Counted from the first letter of the stretch, positions 15,868 to 25,774 are shown. The stretch: 64,000 nucleotides of DNA from Pseudomonas sp. P8_241 (GCF_034008315.1 NZ_CP125377.1:2120001-2184000), one strand, 5' to 3'. Translations and numbers: made by a program. The notes: generated by a model not told the origin, from the sequence alone.

Positions 15868-17937
15868 TTAGTCCTCGCGCTTGACCACCAGCGTCAGGAT
15901 GTCATAGCTGGCCACCAACTCTCCCAACTGGTTGGTGACTTCCACGTCCCACGCCACCACCCCTTGCGGGATGCCTTGTGGGCTCTTCTTGCCCTGATCG
16001 ATCTTGCGCTTGCAGGTCAGGCGCGCCTGGATGGTGTCGCCGATGCCCACCGGGTTGATGAAACGCAAGGTGTCCAGACCGTAGTTGGCCAGCACCGGGC
16101 CGACGCCGGGGGAGACGAACAGACCCGCCGCTGCCGACAGCACGAAGTAACCGTGGGCAATACGCTTGCCGAACTGTGATTCCTTGGCTGCGATGTCATC
16201 GAAGTGCATGTAGAAGTGGTCGCCCGACAGGCAGCCAAAGTTCACCAGGTCCGCTTCGGTCACGGTGCGACGGTGGGTCAGCAGTGACTCGCCGATCTGC
16301 AGGTCCTGGAAGTAGCGACGGAACGGATGGACTTCGGTCTCGATCACTTTGGCGCCACGGACGAATTCACCGGTGACCGCTGCCAGCATGGTCGGCGAAC
16401 CCTGTACCGCGGCACGTTGCAGGTAGTGCTTCACCGCACGCAGACCGCCGAGTTCTTCACCGCCGCCGGCACGACCCGGGCCGCCGTGCTTGAGTTGTGG
16501 CAGTGGCGAGCCGTGGCCGGTGGATTCACCTGCCGATTCGCGATCCAGCACCAACAGACGACCGTGCAGAGCAGCCGCTACCGGAATGGCTTTGGCGGCG
16601 ATTTGCGGGTCTTTGGTGATCAAACTCGCGACCAGGCTGCCTTTGCCGCGTGCGGCCAGGGCCAAGGCTTCGTCCAGATCATCGTAGGCCATCAGGGTGC
16701 TGACCGGGCCGAATGCTTCGATGTCGTGGGCACCGCCTTCGGCGTGCGGGTCGCGGGCCTGCAACAGGGTCGGGGCAAAGAACGCACCTTTGTCGACATT
16801 TACACCACGCGGTTCGAAACCGTCGCGGGCACCGAACAGCATGTCGCTGCTCTGCAACAGGGATTCCAGACGTTCGGTCACGTCTTTCTGCTGATCGTGG
16901 GAAGCCAGCGCGCCCATGCGCACGCCTTCCACCGACGGGTCGCCGACCACGACTTTGGCCAGGCGATCGCGCAGGCGGGTAGCCACGGCGTCGATGTGCT
17001 TGGCCGGGACGATGGCGCGGCGGATGGCGGTGCATTTCTGCCCGGCCTTGGTGGTCATTTCCCGGGCGACTTCCTTGATGAACAGCTCGAATTCTTCGTC
17101 GTCCGGGGTCACGTCCGGGGCGAGGATCGCGCAGTTCAGCGAGTCGGCTTCGGCGTTGAACGGTACCGAATTGCGGATCAGGTTCGGGTTGACCCGCAGC
17201 TTGGCCGCGGTGTCGGCGGAACCGGTGAAGGTCACCACGTCCTGGCCTTGCAGGCGGTCGAGCAGGTCGCCGGTGCCGCCGATGATCAGTTGCAGGCTGC
17301 CTGCCGGCAACAGGCCGGATTCGTCCATCAGACGGACCACGGCTTCAGTCAGGTAGCTGGTGGCGCTGGCCGGCTTGACGATGCACGGCATGCCCGCGAG
17401 GAAGCTTGGCGCGAACTTTTCCAGCATGCCCCAGATCGGGAAGTTGAACGCATTGATGTGCACGGCCAGGCCGCCGCGTGGCACCAGGATGTGCGTGCCG
17501 GCGAAAGTGCCCAGTTTGCTCAGCTGCATCGCCGGACCTTCGTGGACGACGTTACCCGACGGCAGTTCACGGGAACCGAGGCTGGCGTAGGTGAACAGTG
17601 TGCTGTTGCCGCCTTCGATGTCGATCCAGCTGTCGGCGCGGGTGGCGCCGCTGTGGTGGGAAATCGCGTAGAGCTGTTCTTTGCGCTCGCTCAGGTACAG
17701 GGCCAGGGCCTTCAGACGCTGTGCGCGCTGCTGGAAGTCCAGCGCCATCAAGCCGCTGATGCCCTGGCGACGACCGTGCTCGATGGCTTCGGCGAAGTCC
17801 GGGCGCTCTTCGTGGGTACGGGCGATTTCATGGCCGTCGATGGCGCTGCGCAGTACTTGTGCGCCTTGCTGGCCGATCCAGCGGCCAGCGATGAAACTCT
17901 GCAGGGTAGGGGCATGCAGTGTAGGTGAGGAGGACAT
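15868..17937 (-). CDS. paaZ: PaaZ oxepin-CoA hydrolase / semialdehyde dehydrogenase
   Basis: The 689-residue bifunctional enzyme opens the oxepin-CoA ring and oxidises the resulting aldehyde in the phenylacetate pathway. The N-terminal ALDH domain (about 1-520) has the catalytic Cys in TTKAGQKCTAIRRAIVP and the cofactor region VTFTGSADTAAKLR. The C-terminal MaoC-like hydratase (about 540-689) has LVNFGCLSGDHFYMHFDD and RIAHGYFVLSAAAGL. ATG at 17937 is preferred; a GTG directly in front is equally spaced to AGGAG. It is the last gene of the paaA-side block. Confidence 0.95.
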   Translation of the reverse strand: MSSSPTLHAPTLQSFIAGRWIGQQGAQVLRSAIDGHEIARTHEERPDFAEAIEHGRRQGISGLMALDFQQRAQRLKALALYLSERKEQLYAISHHSGATRADSWIDIEGGNSTLFTYASLGSRELPSGNVVHEGPAMQLSKLGTFAGTHILVPRGGLAVHINAFNFPIWGMLEKFAPSFLAGMPCIVKPASATSYLTEAVVRLMDESGLLPAGSLQLIIGGTGDLLDRLQGQDVVTFTGSADTAAKLRVNPNLIRNSVPFNAEADSLNCAILAPDVTPDDEEFELFIKEVAREMTTKAGQKCTAIRRAIVPAKHIDAVATRLRDRLAKVVVGDPSVEGVRMGALASHDQQKDVTERLESLLQSSDMLFGARDGFEPRGVNVDKGAFFAPTLLQARDPHAEGGAHDIEAFGPVSTLMAYDDLDEALALAARGKGSLVASLITKDPQIAAKAIPVAAALHGRLLVLDRESAGESTGHGSPLPQLKHGGPGRAGGGEELGGLRAVKHYLQRAAVQGSPTMLAAVTGEFVRGAKVIETEVHPFRRYFQDLQIGESLLTHRRTVTEADLVNFGCLSGDHFYMHFDDIAAKESQFGKRIAHGYFVLSAAAGLFVSPGVGPVLANYGLDTLRFINPVGIGDTIQARLTCKRKIDQGKKSPQGIPQGVVAWDVEVTNQLGELVASYDILTLVVKRED

Positions 17938-17995
17938 CACGATTGCTCCTGGAGATGAAAAGTGTTGGCGCGGCCGCAGCCGTGCGATTCAGGGA

Positions 17996-19249
17996 TTACC
18001 AAAGCGCCACGGTGTAACCGACGATCAGTCGGTTCTCATCGATGGCGGTACTCAAACCGTTGCCGGAGCGGAAGGTCACGTTGCGCCAGCGCAGGCTGAC
18101 GTCTTTGAACGGGCCGCTCTGGATCACGTAACTGATATCGGTGTCGCGTTCCCACTCGCGACCGTTGTCGACGGTCCCCGATTTGACGTGGCGACCGTCG
18201 GTGTAGCGGGTCATGAAGGTCAGGCCGGGAATGCCTTGCGCCGCGAAGTCATAGTCGTAACGCAGTTGCCACGAGTCTTCGTCGGCGCGGGTAAAGGTGT
18301 TGAAGGTCACCAGATTGACGACGTACGGATCGCCCCCGTTCAAGAACGGAAAGGCGCTGTCGCCGGACAATTGCTGGTAGGCCGCACTGACTTTGTGGGC
18401 ACCCTGGGACAGGGTGAACATGCTGTTGAAGTTGCGGTTGTCGATGCCCCCGGCCTTTTGCGCACCGTCGCCGCGGCTGTCGAAATAACGCAGGTCGCTG
18501 CGCAGGTTGAAGCCATTGCCCAGCGCTTGGGTGTGCACCAGACCGACGAATTGCTGACGGTAGATCTGTTCGAGCTTGCCGTAGTAGTAGCTCAGGTTCA
18601 GTTGCGGGCTGAACGCGTAACTGCCGCCGCCGAAGTCGAAGTGATCGCTGCTGGCGGCGGCGTAGCCGATGTCATCGTTGCTGGAAGAGTCCCGCAGGTT
18701 GGCCTTGGTCAGGCGTCCGGCATTGAGGGTCAGGCCATTGATGTCCTGACTGGTCAACAAGCCGCCCTCAAAGGTCGAGCTCAACAAGCGTGTGTCGTTG
18801 TAGGTCGCTACCGGCAGCAAGGGTTGCAAGGTGCCGAGTTTCAACACGCTTTTGGATACCCGCATTTTGCCGGTCAGGCCCAGTTCGCTGTACTCGTCGT
18901 CGGGCTCGTGGCTTTGCGAGCCAAATGGCAGCGAACCGGTGCCGCGGCGATCGGGGCTGGAGTCGAGTTTCAGCCCCAGTTCTCCCAATGCGTCCAGGCC
19001 GATACCGAACACGCCATCGGTGAATCCGGATTCGATGCGCGCGGTAAATCCCTGGGTCCATTCTTCAGCCTTGGACTGCGGCGCGTTGTCCTGACGGAAG
19101 TCGCGATTGATGTAGAGGTTACGCATATCGATGCGGGCTTTGCTGTCGTCGATGAAATCGGCCATGGCGCAGGGCGCGATCATGGGCAGGCTCAATACGA
19201 CGGCCAGCGAAAACAGTGATTCACAACGTGCGGTGCATGCGGGTTTCAT
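17996..19249 (-). CDS. phaK: OprD-family porin PhaK
   Basis: The 417-residue outer-membrane protein has a signal peptide ending APCAMA and the OprD family pattern (ADFIDDSKARIDMRNLYINRDFR, TQGFTARIESGFTDGVFGIGLDALGELGLKLD, final LIVGYTVALW). In P. putida U a similar porin next to the permease gene takes up phenylacetate. It follows phaJ with a 34-bp gap and is very likely cotranscribed. ATG at 19249 is chosen because the signal peptide starts there; an ATG eight codons upstream is possible. Confidence 0.88.
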   Translation of the reverse strand: MKPACTARCESLFSLAVVLSLPMIAPCAMADFIDDSKARIDMRNLYINRDFRQDNAPQSKAEEWTQGFTARIESGFTDGVFGIGLDALGELGLKLDSSPDRRGTGSLPFGSQSHEPDDEYSELGLTGKMRVSKSVLKLGTLQPLLPVATYNDTRLLSSTFEGGLLTSQDINGLTLNAGRLTKANLRDSSSNDDIGYAAASSDHFDFGGGSYAFSPQLNLSYYYGKLEQIYRQQFVGLVHTQALGNGFNLRSDLRYFDSRGDGAQKAGGIDNRNFNSMFTLSQGAHKVSAAYQQLSGDSAFPFLNGGDPYVVNLVTFNTFTRADEDSWQLRYDYDFAAQGIPGLTFMTRYTDGRHVKSGTVDNGREWERDTDISYVIQSGPFKDVSLRWRNVTFRSGNGLSTAIDENRLIVGYTVALW

Positions 19250-19283
19250 TATTTTTATTCCCTGCCAACTCATCGGTCGTTAT

Positions 19284-20930
19284 TCAGTGTTTGCTGGCGC
19301 CAGAGGCACCAATGCCAGTCATCGAACGGATGAACTGCGCCAGATAACGACCACGCTCCAGGACGGCACGGGGTGATTTGTCCGTGACGGAAAACAGCCA
19401 GGCACTGAAGAACGCCAGGCTCATGGAAAACAGCGCCGGGTTGGAGTAGGGGAACAGCGCCTTATCGTGATGCATCACGTTGACCCACACCGCCGGGCTG
19501 AGGATCAGCAGGACAATCGCCGAAAACAGACCCGCCAGGCTGCCGGTGACGGCGCCACGGGTGGTCAGGCCTTTCCAGTACATCGAAAGGAACAGCACCG
19601 GGAAATTCACCGACGCGGCGATGGCCAGCACCAGGCCGGAGAGGAAGGCAATGTTCTGCGATTCAAACAGCAAGCCAAGGATGATCGCCAGCACACCGAT
19701 GCACAGGGTGGCGATGCGCGAAACGCGGATTTCCTGTTGCTCGGTGGCCTTTCCTTTACGCATCACGCAGGCATACAAGTCGTGGGACACCGCCGAGGCG
19801 CCGGACAGTGCCAGCCCGGCAACCACCGCCAGAATGGTGGCGAAAGCGACCGCCGAGATGAAGCCGAGGAACAGGTTGCCGCCTACCGCCTGGGCCAGGT
19901 GCACGGCGACCATGTTGCCGCCACCGATGATCGCGCCGCTGGCGTCACGGAATGTCGGGTCAGTGCCGACCATGACGATGGCGCCGAAGCCGACGATGAT
20001 CAGCAGCAAGTAGAAGTAGCCGATGAAGCCGGTGGCGTAGAACACGCTTTTACGCGCCTCCTTGGCATCGCTGACGGTGAAGAAACGCATCAGGATGTGC
20101 GGCAGGCCGGCGGTGCCGAACATCATGCCCAGCCCCAGGGAAATCGCATCGACCGGATTGGACAGCAAACCGCCTGGGGCCATGATCGCGCCGCCCTTGA
20201 CGTGCACGGCGGTGGCGCCGGCAAACATCGCTTCGGTGCTGAAACCGAAATGCTTGAGCACCATAAACGCCATGAAGCTGGTGCCGAACAACAGCATCAC
20301 CGCTTTGATGATCTGTACCCAGGTGGTAGCGAGCATGCCGCCGAAGGTCACGTAGAACACCATCAGCACGCCCACCAGCATCACTGCGTAGAGGTAGTCG
20401 ATGCCGAACAGCAATTCGATCAGCTTGCCGGCGCCGACCATCTGCGCCACCAGGTACATCAAGGCCACGGTCAGGGTGCCGAAAGCCGAAGTCAGGCGTA
20501 CCGGGGTTTGTTCCAGGCGATAGGAAACCACATCGGCAAAGGTGAACTTGCCCAGATTGCGCAGGCGCTCGGCAATCAGGAACAGGATGATCGGCCAGCC
20601 GGCCAAAACGCCCAATGCGTACAGCAAGCCGTCGTAGCCATTGAGGAACATCATCGCGGAGATGCCGAGGAACGAGGCCGCCGAGATCATGTCACCGGCA
20701 ATCGCCAGGCCGTTCTGCAAACCGGTCATGCCGCCACCGGCGGTATAAAAGTCGCTGGTGGAGCGAGTGCGAAGTGCCGCCCAGCGAGTTACGCCCAGGG
20801 TGAACAGCACGAACACCAGGAACATGCTGATGGCGTTCCAGTTCAGTGGGCGGGCGGCGCCGTCGGCGGCCATCGCCATATCAGTGACCGCCACCAGCGG
20901 CAGCAGTAACAACGCAAGTAGGCGGCTCAT
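19284..20930 (-). CDS. phaJ: Phenylacetate permease (sodium:solute symporter family)
   Basis: The 548-residue protein resembles ActP-type SSS symporters: signal-like N terminus, [58 protein letters not shown] and [14 protein letters not shown]. About 13 membrane segments are present. Linked to phaK and the paa genes it is most likely the phenylacetate uptake permease (PhaJ/PaaL); acetate-type substrates are the alternative. Its ATG at 20930 overlaps the stop of the preceding DUF485 gene in ATGA, the same pairing seen for yjcH-actP. Confidence 0.88.
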   Translation of the reverse strand: MSRLLALLLLPLVAVTDMAMAADGAARPLNWNAISMFLVFVLFTLGVTRWAALRTRSTSDFYTAGGGMTGLQNGLAIAGDMISAASFLGISAMMFLNGYDGLLYALGVLAGWPIILFLIAERLRNLGKFTFADVVSYRLEQTPVRLTSAFGTLTVALMYLVAQMVGAGKLIELLFGIDYLYAVMLVGVLMVFYVTFGGMLATTWVQIIKAVMLLFGTSFMAFMVLKHFGFSTEAMFAGATAVHVKGGAIMAPGGLLSNPVDAISLGLGMMFGTAGLPHILMRFFTVSDAKEARKSVFYATGFIGYFYLLLIIVGFGAIVMVGTDPTFRDASGAIIGGGNMVAVHLAQAVGGNLFLGFISAVAFATILAVVAGLALSGASAVSHDLYACVMRKGKATEQQEIRVSRIATLCIGVLAIILGLLFESQNIAFLSGLVLAIAASVNFPVLFLSMYWKGLTTRGAVTGSLAGLFSAIVLLILSPAVWVNVMHHDKALFPYSNPALFSMSLAFFSAWLFSVTDKSPRAVLERGRYLAQFIRSMTGIGASGASKH

Positions 20931-21235
20931 CGGGCACACTCCTGCTTGAGTTTTTCATTCAGCGGGTCGATCACGTTGTTGGCGCGATAGACATAGAAAC
21001 CCGTTAGCGCGAAGGCCAGGAACACGATCACCACACCCACCAGCATGCCCACGGTGGTCACGCCACCGTTGAGGGATTGGCCGAGGGTCGCAGGGGAAAA
21101 AGCCACCAGCAGTACGAAGCCGTAATAGATCACCAGCATGGCCAGGCTCAGTGACCAGTACAGCTTCTGTTTGCGACGAACCAGCTGGATGAAGTCCGGG
21201 TGCTGGCGGATGAGTTCTACTTCTTGCGGGCTCAT
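20927..21235 (-). CDS. DUF485 small membrane protein (YjcH-like)
   Basis: The 102-residue protein has two membrane segments (about 28-48 and 60-82) and the DUF485 pattern [40 protein letters not shown]. Such proteins pair with SSS symporters and are thought to assist them. It overlaps phaJ by 4 bases. ATG at 21235 has AGGA upstream. Confidence 0.88.
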   Translation of the reverse strand: MSPQEVELIRQHPDFIQLVRRKQKLYWSLSLAMLVIYYGFVLLVAFSPATLGQSLNGGVTTVGMLVGVVIVFLAFALTGFYVYRANNVIDPLNEKLKQECAR

Positions 21236-21280
21236 GGGTAGCGTCCTTTTTTGTTTTTTTTGGGGTGACCACGGTTTTCC

Positions 21281-21370
21281 CCCTGTAGGAGCCGGCTTGC
21301 TGGCGATAAGGCCGGTGAAATCACCGGTGAACTCATTGGCCTTATCGCCAGCAAGCCGGCTCCTACAGGG
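21281..21370. repeat. REP inverted pair
   Basis: CCCTGTAGGAGCCGGCTTGC at 21281 and its inverse ending at 21370, with matching GCGATAAGGCC / GGCCTTATCGC inner arms, lie between paaE and the DUF485 gene. Confidence 0.85.
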
Positions 21371-21382
21371 AGGTGTTGCTTT

Positions 21383-22459
21383 TCAGAGCTGATCGAAATC
21401 CAGCACCACTTTGTCGCTGATCGGGAACGCCTGGCACGACAGCACATAGCCGGCGGCCACTTCGTAGTCTTCCAGGGCGTGGTTGCTGTCCATTTCCACT
21501 TCGCCTTCGATGACCTTGCACTTGCAGGTCGAGCACACGCCGGCCTTGCACGAGTAGGGCAGTTCGGCGCCTTGGGCATTGCCGGCATCGAGGATGCTCT
21601 GGCTGTTGCGCGGCAAGTCGAACGCCAGTGCGCGGCCGTCGCTGATCACGGTGATCTGGCTGACCGCCGCATCCACTTGGCGCGCCGCCTCACGGGCTTC
21701 GCGTTTTTGCTGGCTGCCGGCGGCGGCGAACAGTTCGAAATGGATGCGCTCAGGTTGCATGCCCTTGGCCTTGAGGCTGTCGCGCACGGTCTCGGTCATT
21801 TCCTGCGGGCCGCAAATGAACGCGGCGTCGAGGGCTTTGACGTCGAGCCAGCGGCTGAACAGTTGCTCGCATTTCTCGGCGTTGATCCGGCCGTTGTACA
21901 GGTCGACGTCCTGCTGCTCGCGGCTGAACACGAAGATCAGGTTCAGGCGTTGCAGGTAACGGTTTTTCAGGTCTTCCAGCTGCTCGCGAAACAACGCGCC
22001 GGAGCTGGAACGGTTGCCGTATAGCAGCGTGACGCGGCTGTGGGGCTCGGTTTGCAGGGTGGTCTTGATGATCGACAGGATCGGTGTGATGCCGCTGCCC
22101 GCCGCCACGGCCAGGTAATTGCCATGGCGCGCCGGGTCGAGCTCGACGCAGAAGTGCCCGGCCGGCGGCATCACTTCCAGGGTGTGTCCGGCTTTGAGCT
22201 GTTCGTTGGCAAACGCCGAGAAGCGTCCACCCGTCACACGCTTGATGGCGACGCGCAGCTCACCGTCGTTGACCCCGGTGCAGATCGAATAGGAACGACG
22301 GACTTCTTCACCGTCCAGTTGGGTGCGCATCACCAGGTGCTGGCCTTGGGTGTAGTGAAAGCTGTCTTGCAGTTCCTGCGGAATCTCGAAGGCGATGGAC
22401 ACCGCGTCACGGGTCTCGGTGCGCACGTCCTTGATGGTCAGGCTGTGAAATTTGCTCAT
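21383..22459 (-). CDS. paaE: Phenylacetyl-CoA epoxidase reductase subunit PaaE
   Basis: The 358-residue reductase moves electrons from NADPH to the di-iron epoxidase. A ferredoxin-NADP reductase module comes first (RRSYSICTG for FAD, GHFCVELDPARHGNYLAVAAGSGITPILSIIKT for the nucleotide). A plant-type 2Fe-2S domain follows at the C terminus with Cys304, Cys309, Cys312 and Cys342. ATG at 22459 has GGAGAAT upstream; an upstream extension is unsupported. It is called PaaK in some Pseudomonas papers. Confidence 0.95.
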   Translation of the reverse strand: MSKFHSLTIKDVRTETRDAVSIAFEIPQELQDSFHYTQGQHLVMRTQLDGEEVRRSYSICTGVNDGELRVAIKRVTGGRFSAFANEQLKAGHTLEVMPPAGHFCVELDPARHGNYLAVAAGSGITPILSIIKTTLQTEPHSRVTLLYGNRSSSGALFREQLEDLKNRYLQRLNLIFVFSREQQDVDLYNGRINAEKCEQLFSRWLDVKALDAAFICGPQEMTETVRDSLKAKGMQPERIHFELFAAAGSQQKREAREAARQVDAAVSQITVISDGRALAFDLPRNSQSILDAGNAQGAELPYSCKAGVCSTCKCKVIEGEVEMDSNHALEDYEVAAGYVLSCQAFPISDKVVLDFDQL

Positions 22460-22493
22460 TGTTATTCTCCAGCTGGGACGGCCGATTCGCCGC

Positions 22494-23027
22494 TCAGATG
22501 CACTTGAAATAGTCGAACGGTTCCCGGCAATCGACGCAGCGGTACAGGGCCTTGCACGCGGTGGAACCAAACTCGCTGAGCACCTCGGTGTGGGCGCTAC
22601 CGCATTGCGGGCACACCACCTGCGGGCTTTCGCCGAGCAGGCTGCGTTTGCTGGTGCTGCCCTCGGGCGGCGCGATGCCGTAGGCGCGCAGGCGTTCGCG
22701 ACCGTCGGCGCTGATCCAGTCGGTGGTCCAGGCCGGGGTCAATTTGCGCTCCAGTTGCGGCGCTTTGAATCCGGCGAGTTCCAGCGCTTCGCGGATGTCG
22801 CTCTCGATCACTTCGGTCGCGGGGCAGCCGGAGTAGGTCGGTGTGACCACCACGTGAAGGTGGCCGGCCTGCCAATCCAGATCGCGGACAATGCCCAGGT
22901 CAACCACGCTGACCACCGGCACTTCCGGGTCCATGACTTCGGACAGAATTGCCCACGCAGCCGCCAGGTCGGTCGGTTGAGCCGGCCGGGCGCCGAGGTC
23001 GCTGGCGATCAGATCACCAGGTTGCAT
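22494..23027 (-). CDS. paaD: Phenylacetyl-CoA epoxidase subunit PaaD
   Basis: The 177-residue protein has an N-terminal MIP18/DUF59 domain (AWAILSEVMDPEVPVVSVVDLGIVRDL, TYSGCPATEVIESDI). A C-terminal four-cysteine zinc-finger-like end follows (CPQCGS...TACKALYRCVDC). PaaD is needed for epoxidase activity, probably in Fe-S or metal assembly. It overlaps the end of paaC by 14 bases. Confidence 0.93.
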   Translation of the reverse strand: MQPGDLIASDLGARPAQPTDLAAAWAILSEVMDPEVPVVSVVDLGIVRDLDWQAGHLHVVVTPTYSGCPATEVIESDIREALELAGFKAPQLERKLTPAWTTDWISADGRERLRAYGIAPPEGSTSKRSLLGESPQVVCPQCGSAHTEVLSEFGSTACKALYRCVDCREPFDYFKCI

Positions 23028-23775
23028 CGGGGTACGCTCGTGGCAGGAACTGCATTTCGGCCAGCAGAATGCCCAGGTGTTCGGTGTGCAGACCCTTGCG
23101 CGCATTCAGGTAGAAATAACTCGGTGCGGCAGGCACGGGCAGGGTGGAGCTACTGAAGATCTGCTCCACTTTGGCCAGCCATTGTGCGGCGACGCTGGCG
23201 ATGTCCGGAGTAATGCCCGCTGCATTCAAGCGCTGTTCGCTGTCATCGGCGGCGATCAGTTCCACGGTAAAGCGCCAGACTTCGGGGATTGCCGCGAGCA
23301 TGCGCTTGTGGCTTTCCTCGGTGCCGTCACCCATGCGCTCGATCCATTCGCCGGAGCGGCGCAGGTGATAGGTCACTTCCTTCACCGCCTTGGCAGCGAT
23401 CCCGGCAATGCGCTCGTCGCTGGACTGACTCAGCCCTTGCAGCACCGGCAAATGCCAGGCGTCATAGAGGAACTGCTTGAGCATGGTCACCGCGAAGTCG
23501 CCGTTGGGTTGTTCCACCAGCAGCAGGTTGCGATAAGCGCGCTCGTCACGACGGAACGCCAGGTGATCGGCGTCGCGGCCGTCGTCCAGCAGTTCAGCGG
23601 CGTATTCCAGCCAGTTACGCGCCTGGCCTACCAGGTCGAGGCCGACGTTCATCAACGCCAGCTCTTCTTCCAGCGCCGGGGCCTTACCGCACCATTGGCA
23701 CAGGCGCTGGCCCTGGATCAGGGCGCTGTCACCGAGACGCAGCAGGTATTCGATCAGATCAGTCTTGTTGTCCAT
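23014..23775 (-). CDS. paaC: Phenylacetyl-CoA epoxidase structural subunit PaaC
   Basis: The 253-residue helical protein is the ferritin-like structural partner of PaaA in the 1,2-phenylacetyl-CoA epoxidase (IEYLLRLGDSALIQGQRLCQWCGKAPALEEELALMNVGLDLVGQARNWLEYA, LPRAYPDATW at the end). It forms the PaaAC core. ATG at 23775 has GAGGTC upstream. paaB lies 8 bases upstream. Confidence 0.95.
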   Translation of the reverse strand: MDNKTDLIEYLLRLGDSALIQGQRLCQWCGKAPALEEELALMNVGLDLVGQARNWLEYAAELLDDGRDADHLAFRRDERAYRNLLLVEQPNGDFAVTMLKQFLYDAWHLPVLQGLSQSSDERIAGIAAKAVKEVTYHLRRSGEWIERMGDGTEESHKRMLAAIPEVWRFTVELIAADDSEQRLNAAGITPDIASVAAQWLAKVEQIFSSSTLPVPAAPSYFYLNARKGLHTEHLGILLAEMQFLPRAYPDATW

Positions 23776-23783
23776 GGTCGACC

Positions 23784-24065
23784 TCACATGTGTCCGACTT
23801 CGGCCGGCAGCTCGTAGAAGCTGGCGTGGCGATAAACCTTGTCGTCCGACGGATCGAACAGCGGGTCCTTTTCATCCGGCGACGAAGCGGTGATCAGCCC
23901 CGAAGGCACCACCCACAGGCTCACGCCCTCGCTGCGACGGGTGTACAACTCGCGAGCGTTCTCGATGGCCATGGTGGTATCGGCGGCATGCACGCTGCCG
24001 ACGTGCTTGTGGTTGAGGCCGTGCTTGCTGCGCACGAAAACTTCGAAGAGGGTCCACTCGGACAT
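23784..24065 (-). CDS. paaB: Phenylacetyl-CoA epoxidase subunit PaaB
   Basis: The 93-residue protein matches PaaB (EWTLFEVFVRSKHGLNHKHVGSVHAADTTMAIENARELYTRRSEGVSLWVV). PaaB bridges PaaAC units and is required for activity. A REP pair of 86 bp separates it from paaA inside the operon. GGAG precedes the ATG. Confidence 0.95.
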   Translation of the reverse strand: MSEWTLFEVFVRSKHGLNHKHVGSVHAADTTMAIENARELYTRRSEGVSLWVVPSGLITASSPDEKDPLFDPSDDKVYRHASFYELPAEVGHM

Positions 24066-24091
24066 TTCAGTTACTCCACATCGTTTGCTTC

Positions 24092-24177
24092 TGTAGGAGC
24101 TGCCGCAGGCTGCGATCTTTTGATCTTCAGCGGCTTCAAAAGCGCCAAAAGATCGCAGCCTTCGGCAGCTCCTACAG
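24092..24177. repeat. REP inverted pair inside the paa operon
   Basis: TGTAGGAGCTGCCGCAGGCTGCGATCTTTT at 24092 and its inverse ending at 24177 lie between paaA and paaB, which encode subunits of one complex. Confidence 0.85.
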
Positions 24178-24191
24178 GGGGTCGGATTGCC

Positions 24192-25181
24192 TTATGCGGC
24201 GTTCTTGTTTTGTTTTTTGCGGGCGTGGGCGACGGCGGCTTCGCGAACCCAGGCACCGTCTTCAATCGCCTTGCGGCGGGTGGCGACGCGTTCCTGGTTG
24301 CACGGGCCGTTGCCCTTGAGCACTTCGTAGAACTCGCTCCACTGGATGTCGCCGAAGTCGTAGTGGCCGGTTTCGGCGTTCCACTTCAGGTCCGGGTCAG
24401 GGCAGGTGCAGCCCAGCAACTCCAGCTGCGGAATGGTCTGGTCGATGAAGCGCTGGCGCAGTTCGTCGTTGCTCTGGCGCTTGATCTTCCAGGCCATGGA
24501 TTGCGCGCTGTTCGGCGAGTGTTCGTCGCTTGGGCCGAACATCATCAGAGACGGCCACCACAGGCGGTTGATCGCGTCCTGGACCATGTCTTTTTGCGCC
24601 TGGGTACCGTGGCGCATCATGGTCAGGAGGATTTCGTAGCCCTGGCGCTGGTGGAAGCTCTCTTCCTTGCAGATGCGCACCATGGCCCGGGAGTAGGGGC
24701 CGTAGGACGTACGCTGCAACACCACCTGGTTGACGATCGCCGCGCCATCCACCAGCCAGCCCACGGCGCCCATGTCGGCCCAGTTCAGCGTCGGGTAATT
24801 GAAGATGCTCGAATACTTGGCCTTGCCGCTGTGCAACTTGGTGATTTCTTCATCGCGGTCGGCGCCCAGGGTTTCCATGGCGCTGTACAGGTACAGGCCG
24901 TGGCCGGCTTCGTCCTGGATCTTGGCCATCAATTGCAGTTTGCGTTTGAGCGACGGCGCACGGGTGACCCAGTTGCCTTCGGGCAGCATGCCGACGATTT
25001 CAGAGTGGGCGTGCTGGGAAATCTGCCGGATCAGGGTCTGGCGATAAGCATCTGGCATCCAGTTCTTGGCTTCGATCTTGATTTCTGAATCGATTTTTTC
25101 CTGGAAGGCGCGTTCCTCTTCGGACATTTCCGAGAGGTCCTTGATGCGCTTGACGCCTGTGTCTACGAGCTGTGCGTACAT
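24192..25181 (-). CDS. paaA: Phenylacetyl-CoA epoxidase catalytic subunit PaaA
   Basis: The 329-residue di-iron oxygenase subunit epoxidises the ring of phenylacetyl-CoA. It starts [30 protein letters not shown] and has ferritin-like carboxylate/His motifs ([35 protein letters not shown]). ATG at 25181 has GGGAG upstream; a 75-codon upstream extension runs through the promoter and is rejected. It is the first gene of the paaA-E block. Confidence 0.96.
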   Translation of the reverse strand: MYAQLVDTGVKRIKDLSEMSEEERAFQEKIDSEIKIEAKNWMPDAYRQTLIRQISQHAHSEIVGMLPEGNWVTRAPSLKRKLQLMAKIQDEAGHGLYLYSAMETLGADRDEEITKLHSGKAKYSSIFNYPTLNWADMGAVGWLVDGAAIVNQVVLQRTSYGPYSRAMVRICKEESFHQRQGYEILLTMMRHGTQAQKDMVQDAINRLWWPSLMMFGPSDEHSPNSAQSMAWKIKRQSNDELRQRFIDQTIPQLELLGCTCPDPDLKWNAETGHYDFGDIQWSEFYEVLKGNGPCNQERVATRRKAIEDGAWVREAAVAHARKKQNKNAA

Positions 25182-25223
25182 TTTTGTTCTCCCGCCTTGA
25201 ATCTGTTCTGAGGCATGGAGAAC

Positions 25224-25252
25224 TTTATAAGCGATACACAAATTAATATCAA
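25224..25252 (-). promoter_or_regulatory. paaA promoter
   Basis: On the minus strand TTGATA (25247-25252) and TATAAA (25224-25229) are spaced by exactly 17 bp, giving a start near 25217. The spacer and -10 overlap a TGTATCGCTT element. Confidence 0.65.
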
Positions 25253-25291
25253 ACACAAAATGACGTGTCGCATTTGTTTTTTGTATCGCTT
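25229..25291. promoter_or_regulatory. Paired candidate PaaX operators at paaA
   Basis: AAGCGATACA (25229-25238) and its exact inverse TGTATCGCTT (25282-25291) flank the paaA -35 region, 43 bp apart. The core GYGATAC recurs at the paaF/paaY promoters (40509, 40679, 40717). PaaX, encoded at 41521, is the expected repressor released by phenylacetyl-CoA; the link is inferred. Confidence 0.5.
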
Positions 25292-25566
25292 TGGAGGGCG
25301 AGGTGTTTTTTTGATGTGGTGTGAGCAAGCAAAAGACTTGCCCCGCCATCGGGCCAAAGCCAAACCCTGTCGTCGAAGAGGCTCGGGGCGTGAAGGCGGC
25401 AGCCAAGGCGTCGCAGGGGAGGTGTCAGGAAGGAGTTTCAAGCGATGGCGGAAGGGTTGGGCAGAGAGCGTTTTTCATGCGATCAGGCGTCATCCCCTGT
25501 ATCGGATGGCGTCAGTCGATAGAGCTCGAAAGGCTTCAGTATCTGAATAGGGGCGTATGGCCATTA

Positions 25567-25584
25567 TGCGCAAGAAGTTGCGCA
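25567..25584. promoter_or_regulatory. Palindrome TGCGCAA-GAAG-TTGCGCA (site 1)
   Basis: A perfect 7-bp-arm palindrome with a 4-base centre, 191 bp upstream of the -24 element of the vgrG promoter candidate. Confidence 0.55.
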
Positions 25585-25649
25585 CTCTTTTTCTGAAAAA
25601 CACCGGGTGATCTTGCTACAGACCAGGCCGTTCAAGGGCTGTAGCCAAG

Positions 25650-25667
25650 TGCGCAAGAAGTTGCACA
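25650..25667. promoter_or_regulatory. Palindrome TGCGCAA-GAAG-TTGCACA (site 2)
   Basis: The second copy of the same palindrome with one mismatch in the right arm. Confidence 0.55.
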
Positions 25668-25671
25668 GTAC

Positions 25672-25689
25672 TGCGCAACTTCTTGCGCA
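25672..25689. promoter_or_regulatory. Palindrome TGCGCAA-CTTC-TTGCGCA (site 3)
   Basis: The third copy, in the inverted sense, starts 22 bp after site 2, so both face the same side of the helix. Sites 2 and 3 together form a near-perfect 42-bp inverted repeat. Confidence 0.55.
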
Positions 25690-25774
25690 CTTTTGGCTGG
25701 AATTTCCAGGTCAAAAATGGATTTCAATCATGGCTGTTTCGTAACTTGTTGTTATTCAAGCGTATTTAAAAATA

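Noticed and set aside
25182..25406. N-terminal extension of paaA
   Set aside because: It would cover the paaA promoter and operators; PaaA homologs start at MYAQLVDTG, with GGGAG placed correctly.
25321..25596. 91-codon GTG-started frame upstream of vgrG
   Set aside because: No recognisable domain, no good Shine-Dalgarno sequence, and it runs into the regulatory palindrome at 25567.
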